Shown: one piece after another, positions 6,763-16,083 of the stretch
Numbering within the stretch: position 1 is the stretch's first letter
Layout: the number at the start of each line of letters is the position of its first letter
Assembly (NCBI GenBank): GCA_031269875.1
Contig: JAISYM010000079.1
Span: forward strand, 1 to 34,760
Length of the DNA stretch: 34,760 nt
DNA from: Synergistaceae bacterium
GTDB taxonomy: Bacteria; Synergistota; Synergistia; Synergistales; Synergistaceae
Direction: 5' to 3'
Translations under genes and position numbers: made by a program
The notes under the pieces: generated by a model
Databases searched by the model: none
Told to the model about the DNA's origin: nothing
Seen by the model: only the letters and a program-made list of their open reading frames with translations

Positions 6763-9015
6763 ATGGCTGAAACATTTAGCCTTGAGATCGGCGGGAAGGC
6801 CGTCTCATTCGAAACGGGACGCATGGCAAAGCAGGCAAACGCGTCCATTCTTGCGCAGTGCGGGGAGACGGTTGTCCTCGTCACTTCCGTTATGTCCGAT
6901 AAACCGCGTGAGGGTCTGGATTTCTTTCCGCTCCTGGTAGATTATGAGGAGCGATACTACTCCGCCGGTAAAATTCCCGGCGGGTTCATAAAGCGCGAGG
7001 GGCGTCCGTCGGAGTCCGCGGTGCTGTCCGCAAGGGTAATAGACCGCTCGATACGCTCTCTCTTCCCTGAGCACATGCGCTATGACATTCATGTCGTGAG
7101 TACTGTCCTCTCCGTGGACCAGGTAATCGCTCCGAACATACTCTCCATCAACGCGGTCTCGGCGGCGCTCGCCATCTCCGACATACCGTGGAACGGTCCT
7201 ATCGGCGCTGTCAAGATAGGCTTCCTGGACGGCTCGTTTGTGGTGAACCCTACCGAGCAGGAGATGCTTCAAAGCACGTTGGACCTCACCGTAGCCGGCC
7301 ACAAAGGCGGCATAACGATGGTGGAGGCGGGAGCGCAGGAAGTGCCGGAGAGCTTGCTCATAGACGCGCTCGAGCTTGCCCAGAGCGAGATAAACAAGAT
7401 TGTGGACTTTATCCTCGAAATGAGGGAGAAGACCGGCAAGGACAAGTTCCTGATCCCAGAGCCCGTTCGCGTTGCCGAGATCGACGATTGGGTGACTGCC
7501 AACCTCTGGAACGACATATACTCCGCAATACAGATTCACGGTAAGGCGGAACGGTCCGCGGCGCTGTCGGCAATATCACAGAGGGCCTCGGAACGCTTCT
7601 TGGAGTCGCACCCCGATTCTAAGCCTTACATCGCCGGACTGATGGACGAACTCACTAAAAAGGGCGTCCGCAAACTTATCCTTGACGATAAACGCAGAGC
7701 GGACGGCAGGGCAATGGATGAGCTTCGCCCTATTTCATGCGAGGCGGGGGTGCTTCCGAGGACACACGGCAGCGCGCTTTTCACCCGCGGTGAGACTCAG
7801 TCGCTCTCCGTCACGACTTTGGGCATGGTCGGAACGGATGACCAGATGCTGGATGGGCTCAAGTGGGATGAACCGGCGAAACGCTTCATCCTTCATTATA
7901 ATTTCCCGCCGTACTCAGTCGGCGAGGTACGTCCGATGCGCGGACCGGGCCGCAGGGAGATCGGGCACGGCGCGTTGGCGGAACGGGCGCTCAGGGTTAT
8001 GATGCCGTCGGAGGAAGAATTTCCATATGTCGTGCGGATGGTCTCCGATATCCTCGAATCGAACGGCTCTAGCTCTATGGCGAGCGTCTGCGGCGGCAGC
8101 CTCTCTATGATGGACGCGGGCGTCCCGATCAAAAAACCCGTAGCCGGCATTGCCATGGGCCTGATCGCAGACGACGGTAAGTTTGGTATTCTGACGGACA
8201 TTCAAGGCCTCGAGGATCATTACGGCGATATGGACTTCAAGGTCGCCGGAACAAAGGACGGCGTCACGGCTCTCCAAATGGACAACAAAGCGGGGGGCAT
8301 AACGAGGTCGGTACTCGAACAGGCCCTTGGTCAGGCTCAATCGGCCAGACTGCGCATACTGGAGATTATGGACGGTGCTTTGGACAGAGCGAGAGATGAG
8401 ATATCGCCTAACGCGCCGCGTATCCTGACTCTGTCTATCGATCCCGAAAAGATTCGCGACGTGATCGGCCCCGGAGGGAAGATCATCCGCTCCATCGTCG
8501 CGCAGACCGGCGCCAAGATAGACGTAGGGGATGACGGCAGGGTGTTTATCTCCGCGATGGAGTCCGATTCGGCGCACGCGGCTATGAAGATAATCAGCGA
8601 TCTCACGAGGGAGGTAAAGGCGGGAGAGTTCTTCGTTGGCAAGGTGACGAGGATGATTAACTTCGGCGCCTTTGTGGAGATACTGCCAGGCAAGGAGGGG
8701 CTGCTTCACGTGAGCGAGATCAGCGTGAATCACATCCCTAAAATCGACGACGCTTTCTCCGTTGGGGACGATGTCTTGGTAGTGGTCAAGGAGATCGACG
8801 ACATGAACAGGATAAACCTCTCCCGCAGACGCGCTCTCGATCAGAAAGAGACTATTCTGGCCGACGCGGCGCTTGTCTCGCAGCTTCCGTCTGAACTCGA
8901 ACGCGAGGAGCGTTATTCAACCTTCCCAAAGGGCGAAAGCGCCCCAAGGCGTGACCAGAGGCCAAGCGGCGACAGGCCTCGCAATGGATACCGTTCGGAC
9001 CGGCGATCCAGATAA
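6763..9015 (+). CDS. pnp: Polyribonucleotide nucleotidyltransferase (PNPase)
   Basis: A phosphorolytic 3'-5' exoribonuclease that degrades mRNA and can add 3' tails, a trimeric core of the degradosome. 750 residues, full length. Domain order: RNase PH-like domain 1 (about 12-140), helical linker, RNase PH-like domain 2 starting at [13 protein letters not shown] with [15 protein letters not shown] and [14 protein letters not shown] as active-site segments, KH domain (about 554-612; [10 protein letters not shown]), S1 domain (about 622-690; [18 protein letters not shown]), and a basic, Arg/Pro-rich tail. The start ATG 6763 follows AAGAGGAGGAAAA. An extended -10 TGATATCAT at 6708-6716 may give it its own promoter after the terminator. 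The dut gene overlaps or abuts its 3' end. Confidence 0.97.
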   Translation: MAETFSLEIGGKAVSFETGRMAKQANASILAQCGETVVLVTSVMSDKPREGLDFFPLLVDYEERYYSAGKIPGGFIKREGRPSESAVLSARVIDRSIRSLFPEHMRYDIHVVSTVLSVDQVIAPNILSINAVSAALAISDIPWNGPIGAVKIGFLDGSFVVNPTEQEMLQSTLDLTVAGHKGGITMVEAGAQEVPESLLIDALELAQSEINKIVDFILEMREKTGKDKFLIPEPVRVAEIDDWVTANLWNDIYSAIQIHGKAERSAALSAISQRASERFLESHPDSKPYIAGLMDELTKKGVRKLILDDKRRADGRAMDELRPISCEAGVLPRTHGSALFTRGETQSLSVTTLGMVGTDDQMLDGLKWDEPAKRFILHYNFPPYSVGEVRPMRGPGRREIGHGALAERALRVMMPSEEEFPYVVRMVSDILESNGSSSMASVCGGSLSMMDAGVPIKKPVAGIAMGLIADDGKFGILTDIQGLEDHYGDMDFKVAGTKDGVTALQMDNKAGGITRSVLEQALGQAQSARLRILEIMDGALDRARDEISPNAPRILTLSIDPEKIRDVIGPGGKIIRSIVAQTGAKIDVGDDGRVFISAMESDSAHAAMKIISDLTREVKAGEFFVGKVTRMINFGAFVEILPGKEGLLHVSEISVNHIPKIDDAFSVGDDVLVVVKEIDDMNRINLSRRRALDQKETILADAALVSQLPSELEREERYSTFPKGESAPRRDQRPSGDRPRNGYRSDRRSR

Positions 9016-9028
9016 CGCGCAAAACGTC

Positions 9029-9484
9029 ATGGGGCGAGAAATAGCGTTGACTGTCAAAGTCAAGAGGGGTGCCGGGTTATCCGGCATCCCTCTCCCGTCT
9101 TACGCCACCTCTGGATCGGCGGGCGTCGATCTGCGGGCGTCGGAGGCGGCTGTGATAGCTTCAGGAGAGTTTGCGACTGTCGGGACCGGTCTTTCTGTGG
9201 AGATCCCCGACGGATACGAAGGGCAGGTTCGGCCAAGAAGCGGGCTTGCCGCGCATCACGGCGTTACGGTGCTGAATTCGCCCGGCACCATAGACTCGGA
9301 CTACAGGGGCGAAATTCGCGTGACGCTGATCAACCACGGAAAGGACGCCTTTGCCGTGTCGCCGGGTGACAGAATAGCACAGATGATCTTTGCCCCGGTA
9401 ACCCGTGCCGAACTTGCCGAATCGGCCGATCTGTCCGGCTCCGAACGCGCGGCGGGCGGCTTCGGCAGTACCGGCGTGAAGTAG
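9029..9484 (+). CDS. dut: Deoxyuridine 5'-triphosphate nucleotidohydrolase (dUTPase)
   Basis: Hydrolyses dUTP to dUMP and pyrophosphate, keeping uracil out of DNA and supplying thymidylate synthesis. All five trimeric dUTPase motifs are present: AGVDLRA (31-37), RSGLA (70-74), [14 protein letters not shown] (83-96, with the catalytic Asp), PGDRIAQ (112-118) and the C-terminal arm [10 protein letters not shown]. With the start at ATG 9029 the protein is 151 residues, the usual size. No strong ribosome binding site is visible for this ATG or for ATG 8984, which would overlap pnp and add 15 residues, so the start is uncertain. It begins 13 bases after the pnp stop and probably depends on the pnp transcript. 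Confidence 0.93.
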   Translation: MGREIALTVKVKRGAGLSGIPLPSYATSGSAGVDLRASEAAVIASGEFATVGTGLSVEIPDGYEGQVRPRSGLAAHHGVTVLNSPGTIDSDYRGEIRVTLINHGKDAFAVSPGDRIAQMIFAPVTRAELAESADLSGSERAAGGFGSTGVK

Positions 9485-9509
9485 GGCTGTAAAAAATATA
9501 AAAGAATGA

Positions 9510-9515
9510 TAAAAT
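9510..9515 (+). promoter_or_regulatory. Possible -10 element of thrS
   Basis: TGATAAAAT (9508-9516 region, core TAAAAT) is an extended -10 about 70 nt upstream of thrS in an AT-rich patch unlike its surroundings. No clear -35. The short leader holds no T-box-like structure or specifier loop. Confidence 0.4.
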
Positions 9516-9583
9516 GAAGCACGTTTTTTGATGCGCCCCTTACGCGGCGCTGTTTGAGAGTGGCGGTTAAAGGAGATGATATT

Positions 9584-11467
9584 ATGGCTCGTTTTGTTGG
9601 GCCGGAAGGCAACGCTTCAGACGGAGAGAAGACGACGCCGTTCGACCTTTTCAAGGAGTGGAATGTAAAGGGCGCGATCGCGGCGGTCGTAGGCGATGAA
9701 CAGGTTGACCTCCACAGAGAAATCACCGGAGGTGGAACCGTTCTTCCGATAACTCCGGAGACTGCCGAAGGGCTCGATATTCTGCGGCACTCGGCGTCGC
9801 ACCTGATGGCGCAGGCCATTTTGAGGCTGTACCCGGGGGCGCTCTTCGGTGTCGGGCCGTCAATAAAGGACGGCTTTTACTACGATGTCCTGTTCCCCAG
9901 GCCAATAACGGACGCGGATCTTCCGGCGATAGAGAGCGAAATGAAAAAGCTATCGAAGGAGAAGCTTCGCATAGAGAGGATAGATGTCACCGCTAAAGAG
10001 GCGCTGGAGCGGTTCAAGCTCGATCCGTTCAAGACTGAGCTTATAAAGGATATCGGGCAGGAGCGCGTGTCGCTCTACGGGCAGGGTGAATTTTGGGATC
10101 TCTGCCGCGGCCCTCATGTCCCAAATACTGGTTACCTGAAACACTTCAAACTTCTCTCGCTGGCCGGGGCCTATTGGAGGGGTGACGAGAAAAATCCCAT
10201 GCTCACGCGAATATACGGCACGTGCTTTGCGGACGCGGAGTCGCTCGATCTTTATCTGAAGCGCATGGAGGAGGCGCGCCTTCGCGACCACAGAAAGCTG
10301 GGACGCGAGCTGGACCTTTACAGCTTCCAGCCGGAAGGCCCCGGTTTCCCGTTCTTCCACCCGAAGGGTATGGAGCTGATGAACAAACTTCTGGAGTTCT
10401 GGAGATACGAGCACCGGCGGCGCGGCTACACCGAGATAAAGACGCCGATACTGCTTGACCGTGAACTCTGGTACCGCTCTGGTCACATGGATTACTACAG
10501 CGAGAACATGTACTTCACCGAGATCGACGAGAGGCCGTTCGCGATCAAGCCCATGAACTGTCCCGGCGGCATCATATACTACCAGACGGCTCTGCGCAGC
10601 TACAGGGAGATGCCCATGCGCATGGCCGAGCTCGGCACTGTACACAGGCACGAACGCTCCGGCGTTCTGCACGGTCTGATGCGGGTTCGCTCTTTCACGC
10701 AGGATGACGCTCATATTTACTGCACGGAAGATCAGGTCGAGGATGAGCTGAAGGCGGTAATGGACTTAGACAGGTACGTCTACGGCGTATTTGGATTCAA
10801 GTTCAACGTTGAGCTGTCGACGCGCCCTCCGAAGGCAATGGGGGATCCCGCAAGATGGGAAATCGCGGAGAAGAAGCTGCAGAACGCGCTCGAAGAGTCC
10901 GGCACACCGTATAAGATCAACCCGGGCGACGGCGCCTTTTACGGCCCGAAAATCGACTATCACCTCGAGGACAGTATCGGGCGGACTTGGCAGTGCGGAA
11001 CGATACAGCTCGACTTCCAGCTGCCTGAAAAATTCGACATGAATTACATAGGCGATGACGGAGCCCAGCACCGTCCCGTCATGCTGCACAGGACGATACT
11101 CGGCAGTCTGGAGCGTTTTATCGGAATATTGGTCGAGCACTACGCCGGCGCCTTCCCTTACTGGCTCGCTCCGGTACAGGCCAAAATTATTCCCGTTACC
11201 CGGGAGTACGACGCCTACGCGCGCGAACTCCAGGCGGAGCTGGCAAAAAGCGGGGTTCGCGTCGAGCGCGACGGGCGCGACGAGAAACTTGGCAAGAAGG
11301 TGCGAGACGCCCAAATTGAGAAGATACCGTATATGCTCGTAGTGGGGGCGAAGGAAACGGAGCTTCGTTCGGTCTCCGTGAGATCGCGATCCAGAGGCGA
11401 ACTCGGAAGCCATACGTGGGATGAACTGAAATCAATGTTAGAAGCGGAGTCGGACCCGATCCGCTGA
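9584..11467 (+). CDS. thrS: Threonyl-tRNA synthetase
   Basis: A class II synthetase that charges tRNA-Thr and edits mischarged serine. 627 residues. A short TGS-like domain (about 15-50), then the editing domain with HSASH (H69, H73) and the paired CRGPHVPNTG motif, the catalytic core with GHMDYYSENMYF, MNCPGG (zinc ligand C326), RHERSGVLHGLMRVRSFTQDD (motif 2, broken here at its usual Arg) and the late GSLERFIGILVEHYAGAFP motif 3, and an anticodon-binding domain with REYDAYARELQ. The start ATG 9584 follows AAAGGAGATGAT; an upstream in-frame start at 9554 lacks that spacing. The next gene begins 24 bases later with its own ribosome binding site. Confidence 0.96.
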   Translation: MARFVGPEGNASDGEKTTPFDLFKEWNVKGAIAAVVGDEQVDLHREITGGGTVLPITPETAEGLDILRHSASHLMAQAILRLYPGALFGVGPSIKDGFYYDVLFPRPITDADLPAIESEMKKLSKEKLRIERIDVTAKEALERFKLDPFKTELIKDIGQERVSLYGQGEFWDLCRGPHVPNTGYLKHFKLLSLAGAYWRGDEKNPMLTRIYGTCFADAESLDLYLKRMEEARLRDHRKLGRELDLYSFQPEGPGFPFFHPKGMELMNKLLEFWRYEHRRRGYTEIKTPILLDRELWYRSGHMDYYSENMYFTEIDERPFAIKPMNCPGGIIYYQTALRSYREMPMRMAELGTVHRHERSGVLHGLMRVRSFTQDDAHIYCTEDQVEDELKAVMDLDRYVYGVFGFKFNVELSTRPPKAMGDPARWEIAEKKLQNALEESGTPYKINPGDGAFYGPKIDYHLEDSIGRTWQCGTIQLDFQLPEKFDMNYIGDDGAQHRPVMLHRTILGSLERFIGILVEHYAGAFPYWLAPVQAKIIPVTREYDAYARELQAELAKSGVRVERDGRDEKLGKKVRDAQIEKIPYMLVVGAKETELRSVSVRSRSRGELGSHTWDELKSMLEAESDPIR

Positions 11468-11491
11468 CGACGATAGAAGGAGGTGAGCGGC

Positions 11492-11890
11492 ATGGCTGCG
11501 ACTGATCAACATTCGAAGGACGGACGGCACTTTGTAGAACGCAGGCAAGGGAGGGACTGGATGGCCAAAGCCATATCAATCTTCACCGCCGGCGGATGGT
11601 TGTTTGCCATGTTCATGCTGCTGCTTTTCAGCAAAGCGCAGCCCGGAACGGAGAATTTCATAACCAGGGTGCTGAATATCTCGGTCAACACAAACTATAA
11701 CTCGCGTTTCCTCTGGCTTTCGCTCTATTCGCTCATTGCGGCGTTCATCTTTTGTATCTTTGGCGTACTGTTCAATATAATGCGCTCTCGCCGCAAGACC
11801 GACCGCTTTAACAAACCGCTGATTTTCTTGAGCGTCATGTCGGCAGTCGGGATTTTTCTTTTCCTGTCGGTATTTTATAAGAGGATGTAG
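11492..11890 (+). CDS. Uncharacterised small membrane protein
   Basis: 132 residues with a charged, Arg- and His-rich cytoplasmic-like N-terminus (1-24) and three predicted membrane helices at about 26-47, 73-96 and 110-128, joined by a polar loop (TENFITRVLNISVNTNYNSR) and a basic loop (MRSRRKTDRFNK). I do not recognise a family; the three-helix pattern with a basic middle loop gives no function. The start ATG 11492 is preceded by AGGAGGTG at 6 nt; a GTG at 11483 lies within that site. It follows thrS closely and is probably cotranscribed with it, and is followed by a 300-base gene-free stretch. Confidence 0.75.
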   Translation: MAATDQHSKDGRHFVERRQGRDWMAKAISIFTAGGWLFAMFMLLLFSKAQPGTENFITRVLNISVNTNYNSRFLWLSLYSLIAAFIFCIFGVLFNIMRSRRKTDRFNKPLIFLSVMSAVGIFLFLSVFYKRM

Positions 11891-12194
11891 TAATCCGCCG
11901 GTTAAAAGTTCGAAACGGCGTTTAAGCGGGCAGACTCCAACAGTAAATCAATGTTTTCGTTCCACCCAGCGGGCCTATGGTTGAAAACCGCCGTATGGCC
12001 CGCGCTTTATGTGGTGACGCACTTCCAGCATCGGTGTTTTGTCGAAGTCAGACCTAAACCCCAAGACGACAAACAAGACGTGCCAGGACGATAAATCACG
12101 GATTTGCTTGGCAAAACGCTAGGCTGTTTGACGGGTTGCTGTTAAAATAACGGCGATATATATTTAGCTATCGAGCTTTTGAGGTGATTGGCGT
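11891..12194. other. Gene-free stretch with palindrome and a decayed frame
   Basis: About 300 bases without an intact gene. An imperfect palindrome at 11969-12003 pairs GCGGGCC with GGCCCGC and encloses a small GGTT-GAA-AACC hairpin. On the minus strand a 47-codon open frame (11975-12118) without a usable start crosses it. The right end holds the def promoter. No terminator with a T-run was found after the upstream gene. Confidence 0.6.
12136..12164 (+). promoter_or_regulatory. Promoter of the def-fmt operon
   Basis: TTGCTG (12136-12141), a 17-nt spacer and TATATT (12159-12164) lie 31 bases before the def start codon, with a likely transcript start near 12171. Consensus match is moderate. 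Confidence 0.5.
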
Positions 12195-12710
12195 ATGGCA
12201 ATACTTGATGTGCTTGTTTATCCGGATCCCGCTTTGCGTGTCATGGCTGAAGATGTGACCCGGTTTGACGACAAGCTGAAAAAACTGATATCTGATATGT
12301 GGGAGACCATGTATCTCTCTAAAGGGATCGGCCTTGCCGCGCCTCAGGTTGGCGTTCCCATGAGGTTGGTCGTGATTGATTGGGAGGGTATCAGATACGC
12401 GCTTGTAAACCCCAGGATAGTGGAAGAAGAAGGCGAGGAGCGGGCCGAAGAGGGGTGTCTCAGTTTTCCGGGCATATTTGAGGAGATCACTAGACCAAAT
12501 AAGATAAGGGTAGTCTATCAGGATGAGAACGGGGACGCGCGCGACGAGGTCATCGAGGGATTCCTCGCGAGGGTGTTCTGTCACGAGATAGACCATTTGG
12601 ACGCAAAACTGATGATCGACAAGCTGTCGAGGCTTAAGAGGGCGTTTATAAAGAAAAAAATGGAGAGAAAGGCGAAGTCTCTCGTCGACTCGGAGGTTCA
12701 AGAAAGGTGA
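12195..12710 (+). CDS. def: Peptide deformylase
   Basis: A metalloenzyme that removes the N-formyl group from nascent proteins at the ribosome. 171 residues. The three family motifs are intact: GIGLAAPQ (44-51), EGCLS (86-90, metal ligand C88) and HEIDH (130-134, ligands H130 and H134, catalytic E131). A basic C-terminal helix (KRAFIKKKMERKAK) resembles the ribosome-contacting tail of other deformylases. The start ATG 12195 is preceded by GAGGTGA. Its stop overlaps the start of fmt (GTGA), the usual pairing, since Fmt adds the formyl group that Def removes. Confidence 0.96.
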   Translation: MAILDVLVYPDPALRVMAEDVTRFDDKLKKLISDMWETMYLSKGIGLAAPQVGVPMRLVVIDWEGIRYALVNPRIVEEEGEERAEEGCLSFPGIFEEITRPNKIRVVYQDENGDARDEVIEGFLARVFCHEIDHLDAKLMIDKLSRLKRAFIKKKMERKAKSLVDSEVQER

Positions 12711-13663
12711 ATAACGACCTCTCCTGGGGTTTTTTCGGCTCCGGAGGCTTTGGGGCGAGGTGTCTTGCCCTGCTCTCGGCGTGGCGCCCTCCATCTTGGA
12801 TAGTGACTTCCCCTCAAAGACCGGCAGGCCGCGGCAAACGGCTCACGCCAACCGCGGTGGACGCCTTTGCCGGCTCTGAGCTGCAAGGCGTCCCTTTGGT
12901 CCGTTCGGGTAACGCTTCCGCTGACGCGGATGTTCTTGCGCTTCGGGAAAAAATCCGGGTCGATTTTTGCTTCGTAATAGATTTCGGCCAGTTGATCACA
13001 GAACCGATACTTGGCTTTGAGGAAAGCGTCGGGTGCCTCAATATCCACCCGTCGCTCCTGCCGGAATACAGGGGAGGCGCGCCGATACAGAGGGCGCTCA
13101 TGGACTGCCGCCCAAAGACCGGGGTCACGGTTTTCAAACTTGCCGCCGGGATGGATTCCGGCCCGATCTTATTGCGCAGGGAAATTACCGTAAACGCCCG
13201 CGATAACGCCGAAACGCTCATGGAACGCGCCGCGATTGCCGGCGCGTCTTCATTTATAGAACACATATCCAGCCGCTTAGAGGAGAGTTGGGCGTTTGAA
13301 GCGCAGGACGAGTCCGCCGCGACGTACGCTCCCAAGATTCGGCCGGAAGAGGAGATGATCCGCTGGGAGCGCTCATCTTCAGAGATATGCGGTCTGGTGC
13401 GCGCCCTCGCTCCGAAACCGGGTGCGTGGACGACAGCGCGAGATAAGCGGCTCCGTGTTTTGTCCGCCTTCCCTCTGACGCCGGACGCTGAATCTCGGGA
13501 CGCGCCAGGGACGCTCTATGGTGTGATAGAGGGCGGGGTTGCGGTCGGGACGGGAGAGGGCAGTATAATACTTCGCGAAGTTCAGCCGGAAGGCAAAAAA
13601 ATACAGCGCGCGCTTGACTGGTGGAATGGCCTCCGAGCGGCGGGTGGGGAGCGGTTATCGTGA
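12707..13663 (+). CDS. fmt: Methionyl-tRNA formyltransferase
   Basis: Transfers a formyl group from 10-formyl-tetrahydrofolate to initiator Met-tRNA. 318 residues, full length. The catalytic triad is present as N112 and H114 in LNIHPSLLPEYRGGAP and D150 in GMDSGPIL; the loop at 38-47 (RPAGRGKRLT) stands where relatives carry the PKGRG tRNA-contacting motif. The C-terminal OB-like domain (about 215-318) includes RALAPKPGAWT. The start is GTG 12707, overlapping the def stop, with GGAGG about 10 nt upstream. Its own stop overlaps the next gene in the same GTGA fashion, indicating translational coupling through the operon. Confidence 0.95.
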   Translation: MNNDLSWGFFGSGGFGARCLALLSAWRPPSWIVTSPQRPAGRGKRLTPTAVDAFAGSELQGVPLVRSGNASADADVLALREKIRVDFCFVIDFGQLITEPILGFEESVGCLNIHPSLLPEYRGGAPIQRALMDCRPKTGVTVFKLAAGMDSGPILLRREITVNARDNAETLMERAAIAGASSFIEHISSRLEESWAFEAQDESAATYAPKIRPEEEMIRWERSSSEICGLVRALAPKPGAWTTARDKRLRVLSAFPLTPDAESRDAPGTLYGVIEGGVAVGTGEGSIILREVQPEGKKIQRALDWWNGLRAAGGERLS

Positions 13664-14232
13664 CGTACATTATTGACAAGCTAGAGGATCTGACCGAAAC
13701 TTGTATGGAAAGCAGCCGTATTTACGAGGGGAGAATACTGAACGTGCGCGTGGACCGCGTGAAGCTCCCCTGCGGAAAAAACGCCTGCCGGGAGGTGGTG
13801 GAGCACCTGCCGGCTGTGGTCATCTTGGCCGAAAACGAGAACCAAGAGGTACTCCTGATCCGACAGTACAGGTACGCTTCCGGACAAGCGCTTATCGAAC
13901 TGCCCGCGGGCATATCCGAGCCCGGAGAGGATTTTGCCGATTCGGCGATTCGTGAACTCCGCGAGGAGACGGGCTGGAAACCGTCCAAAGTCGAGCGGGT
14001 AGCGGAATTTTTCACGTCTCCGGGCTTCTCTGACGAACTTCTTACACTCTTTTACGCAACCGGATTGTCACTGGATAGCTTGCCGCAGGACGATGACGAG
14101 CTCGTCCTTGCGCGCTTCGCTTCCCGGCAGGAGGTCGAGCGGCTGATGGAGCGCGGTCTTGTGAAGGACGGCAAGACGCTCTTCGGGCTCTGCTGGTGGC
14201 TCTATACGCTCAATATGAGGAATACCAGGTGA
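13660..14232 (+). CDS. NUDIX hydrolase, ADP-ribose pyrophosphatase type
   Basis: 190 residues. Hydrolyses a nucleoside diphosphate linked to another moiety, most likely ADP-ribose. The NUDIX box occupies 84-106 with Gly84, and RELREETGW supplying the metal-binding Glu residues; LIRQYRYASG just before it and the Pro after LIELPAG are typical of the ADP-ribose branch. An N-terminal strand region (SSRIYEGRILNVRVD) matches the dimerisation sheet of that branch. The start is GTG 13660, overlapping the fmt stop with GGGGAG at about 8 nt; an ATG at 13621 would overlap fmt more. The stop overlaps the recombinase start, again as GTGA. Confidence 0.9.
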   Translation: MTYIIDKLEDLTETCMESSRIYEGRILNVRVDRVKLPCGKNACREVVEHLPAVVILAENENQEVLLIRQYRYASGQALIELPAGISEPGEDFADSAIRELREETGWKPSKVERVAEFFTSPGFSDELLTLFYATGLSLDSLPQDDDELVLARFASRQEVERLMERGLVKDGKTLFGLCWWLYTLNMRNTR

Positions 14233-15230
14233 AACAGAAGCAGGCCGGCGGAAATGACGCCGCCTGTCAAGTGGTCTCCGGTTTCCTGGACTATATGACC
14301 TTGGAGCGCGGAGCAAGCGAGAATACCGTGAAGGCGTACAGGACGGACCTGCTTCAATGGATGGCTTTCTGCTCAAATGAGGGCAAACGTCACTACCCCG
14401 TGGAGCCGGAGCTCTTGGCGCGGTATCTGCGCCGGCTTCTCCTCGACGGCAAATCGTCCGGCACAAGGGCGCGAAACGCCGCTACGCTGCGCGCTTTTTC
14501 GAAGTATCTCCTTTACGATGGGATCGAGGAGTCTATACGTCCGCTGGGACAGCTTCCGAAGAGGGAAAAAACCCTTCCGCAGATTATGACCGAGGGCGAA
14601 ATAGAGCGTCTGCTGGACGGCTGTGAGAAGGGCGCTCGATCGGCGCTAGATGAGAAGGCGCTTGCGGCGGACAAAAAGAAAACGGCCATAGGCATGAGGG
14701 ACAGGGCGATGATCGAGATGGCGTACGACTGCGGGCTGCGGGCGAGCGAACTCTGTTCCATCGAGCTTTCAAATATTGACGAAACGGGCGGAGTGATGTA
14801 CGTTAAGGGTAAGGGGGGAAAGGAGAGGATAGTACCGTATGTCGGCGCGCTCAGGGGGGTCATCCGCCGGTACTTGGAGGAAGCCCGCCCAATTTTGGCC
14901 GGCTCGGTAGAAACTGCCTATTCGAAATATCTCTTTTTATCGGCGCGCGGAAGGCGGATGTCGAGGCAGGAGCTGTGGAATATCGTCCAACGGAGGGGCA
15001 GGGAGGCCGGAATCGCGAAGGCGCGGCTTCACCCGCACGTTTTGAGGCACTCGTTCGCCACGCATCTTCAGCGAAGAGGGATGGACTTGCGCACATTGCA
15101 GGAGTTACTTGGGCATTCTTCAATAGCGACTACTGAAAAGTACGCTCATCTTGACACAGAACTGAGGGATATCTATGACAGTTTTCACCCACGCGCAAGA
15201 TCTGATAAAGACGCTAAAAGAGGTGACTGA
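14229..15230 (+). CDS. xerD: Tyrosine recombinase, XerC/XerD type
   Basis: 333 residues. Probably resolves chromosome dimers at dif by strand exchange. N-terminal SAM-like core-binding domain (about 14-100; ERGASENTVKAYRTDL), then the catalytic domain with the complete set R171 (GLRASEL), K195 (KGKGGKER), H270 and R273 (HPHVLRHSFATH), H296 (LGHSSI) and nucleophile Y305 (TTEKYAH). About 15-20 extra residues before GMRDRAMIE (GARSALDEKALAADKKK) are longer than in E. coli XerD. Only one Xer gene is visible, so the C or D choice is not settled. The start GTG 14229 overlaps the NUDIX stop. Its chromosomal operon context argues against a phage integrase. The 3' end overlaps no confident start of the next gene. 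Confidence 0.88.
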   Translation: MKQKQAGGNDAACQVVSGFLDYMTLERGASENTVKAYRTDLLQWMAFCSNEGKRHYPVEPELLARYLRRLLLDGKSSGTRARNAATLRAFSKYLLYDGIEESIRPLGQLPKREKTLPQIMTEGEIERLLDGCEKGARSALDEKALAADKKKTAIGMRDRAMIEMAYDCGLRASELCSIELSNIDETGGVMYVKGKGGKERIVPYVGALRGVIRRYLEEARPILAGSVETAYSKYLFLSARGRRMSRQELWNIVQRRGREAGIAKARLHPHVLRHSFATHLQRRGMDLRTLQELLGHSSIATTEKYAHLDTELRDIYDSFHPRARSDKDAKRGD

Positions 15231-15243
15231 GGAAGGCATCGGA

Positions 15244-16083
15244 ATGCTGAACGCCGAGAAGACGGCTGAAACGCTTGCCGCAATAGGCCGCAGGACGACG
15301 CTGCGCCCCAAAATAGGCATAATTCTTGGCTCCGGTCTCGGCGGAGTCGTAGAGATGATCGAGAACTCGGTCGCGATTCCCTACGATGAAATCCCTTACT
15401 GGCCGCGAACGACAGCTATCGGACACGCCGGACGCCTCGTGATCGGCACTATAGAGGGGGTCCCTGTCGTCGCGATGCAGGGCCGCGTCCACTTCTACGA
15501 AGGCTATACTATGGAAGAAATCACTTTCCCGGTACGTATATTTGGAGAGATGGGCGTCGGCGGCCTGATAGCGACGAACGCAGCCGGGGGCGTGAATCTC
15601 TCTTACACTCCCGGAGACCTTGTCGTAATCAAAGACCACATCAACTTCATGGGCACTAACCCTCTTATAGGCTCGAACAATGACAAATGGGGGCCGCGCT
15701 TCCCGGACATGACTTACGCTTACGACCAGGAGTATATACGCGCGCTCATGGAGGTCGGAGAGGAAGAGGGCGTAAGGCTCCGGAACGGCGTCTACATAGC
15801 TTTCTCTGGACCGTCATACGAGACGCCGGCCGAAATACGCATGAGCAGGACGCTGGGGGCCGATCTCGTCGGCATGTCGACCGTCCCGGAGATAATCGTC
15901 GCCAACCACATGGGCATGAGGGCAGCGGCGATCTCCTGCGTCTCAAACTACGCGGCGGGCGTAACCGCTCAAAAACTGCATCACCAGGAAGTCCTGGACG
16001 CTATGAATGACGCGGCGGGCAGGGTGATCGTGATTATACGCGGTTTCCTCAGAAAAATCGCGCAAAATGCCGGGCATTATTGA
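15244..16083 (+). CDS. punA: Purine nucleoside phosphorylase (trimeric type)
   Basis: Phosphorolytically splits inosine and guanosine to base and ribose-1-phosphate in purine salvage. 279 residues, typical of the low-mass trimeric family. Motifs: GSGLG (29-33, phosphate), H61 in TAIGHAGR, GRVHFYEGY (80-88), NAAGG (112-116), GPSYETPAEIR (189-199, with the purine-binding Glu), VGMSTVPE (209-216) and CVSNYAAG (232-239, with the base-binding Asn). The start ATG 15244 follows GAGGAAGG at 7 nt and 13 bases after the recombinase stop; ATG 15175 would run through the recombinase 3' end. Next to a pyrimidine phosphorylase it forms a nucleoside-salvage pair. Confidence 0.93.
   Translation: MLNAEKTAETLAAIGRRTTLRPKIGIILGSGLGGVVEMIENSVAIPYDEIPYWPRTTAIGHAGRLVIGTIEGVPVVAMQGRVHFYEGYTMEEITFPVRIFGEMGVGGLIATNAAGGVNLSYTPGDLVVIKDHINFMGTNPLIGSNNDKWGPRFPDMTYAYDQEYIRALMEVGEEEGVRLRNGVYIAFSGPSYETPAEIRMSRTLGADLVGMSTVPEIIVANHMGMRAAAISCVSNYAAGVTAQKLHHQEVLDAMNDAAGRVIVIIRGFLRKIAQNAGHY

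Noticed and set aside
7915-8733. 272-codon minus-strand open frame over pnp
   Set aside because: Antisense shadow of the RNase PH-2 and KH coding region; no protein family pattern.
9485-9583. T-box leader for thrS
   Set aside because: The gap is only about 100 bases and has no T-box consensus, specifier loop or terminator/antiterminator pair.
14229-15230. The Xer-type gene as integrase of the tRNA-Arg element
   Set aside because: It is 11 kb from the tRNA, within a coupled housekeeping operon, and has XerC/D-like motifs.
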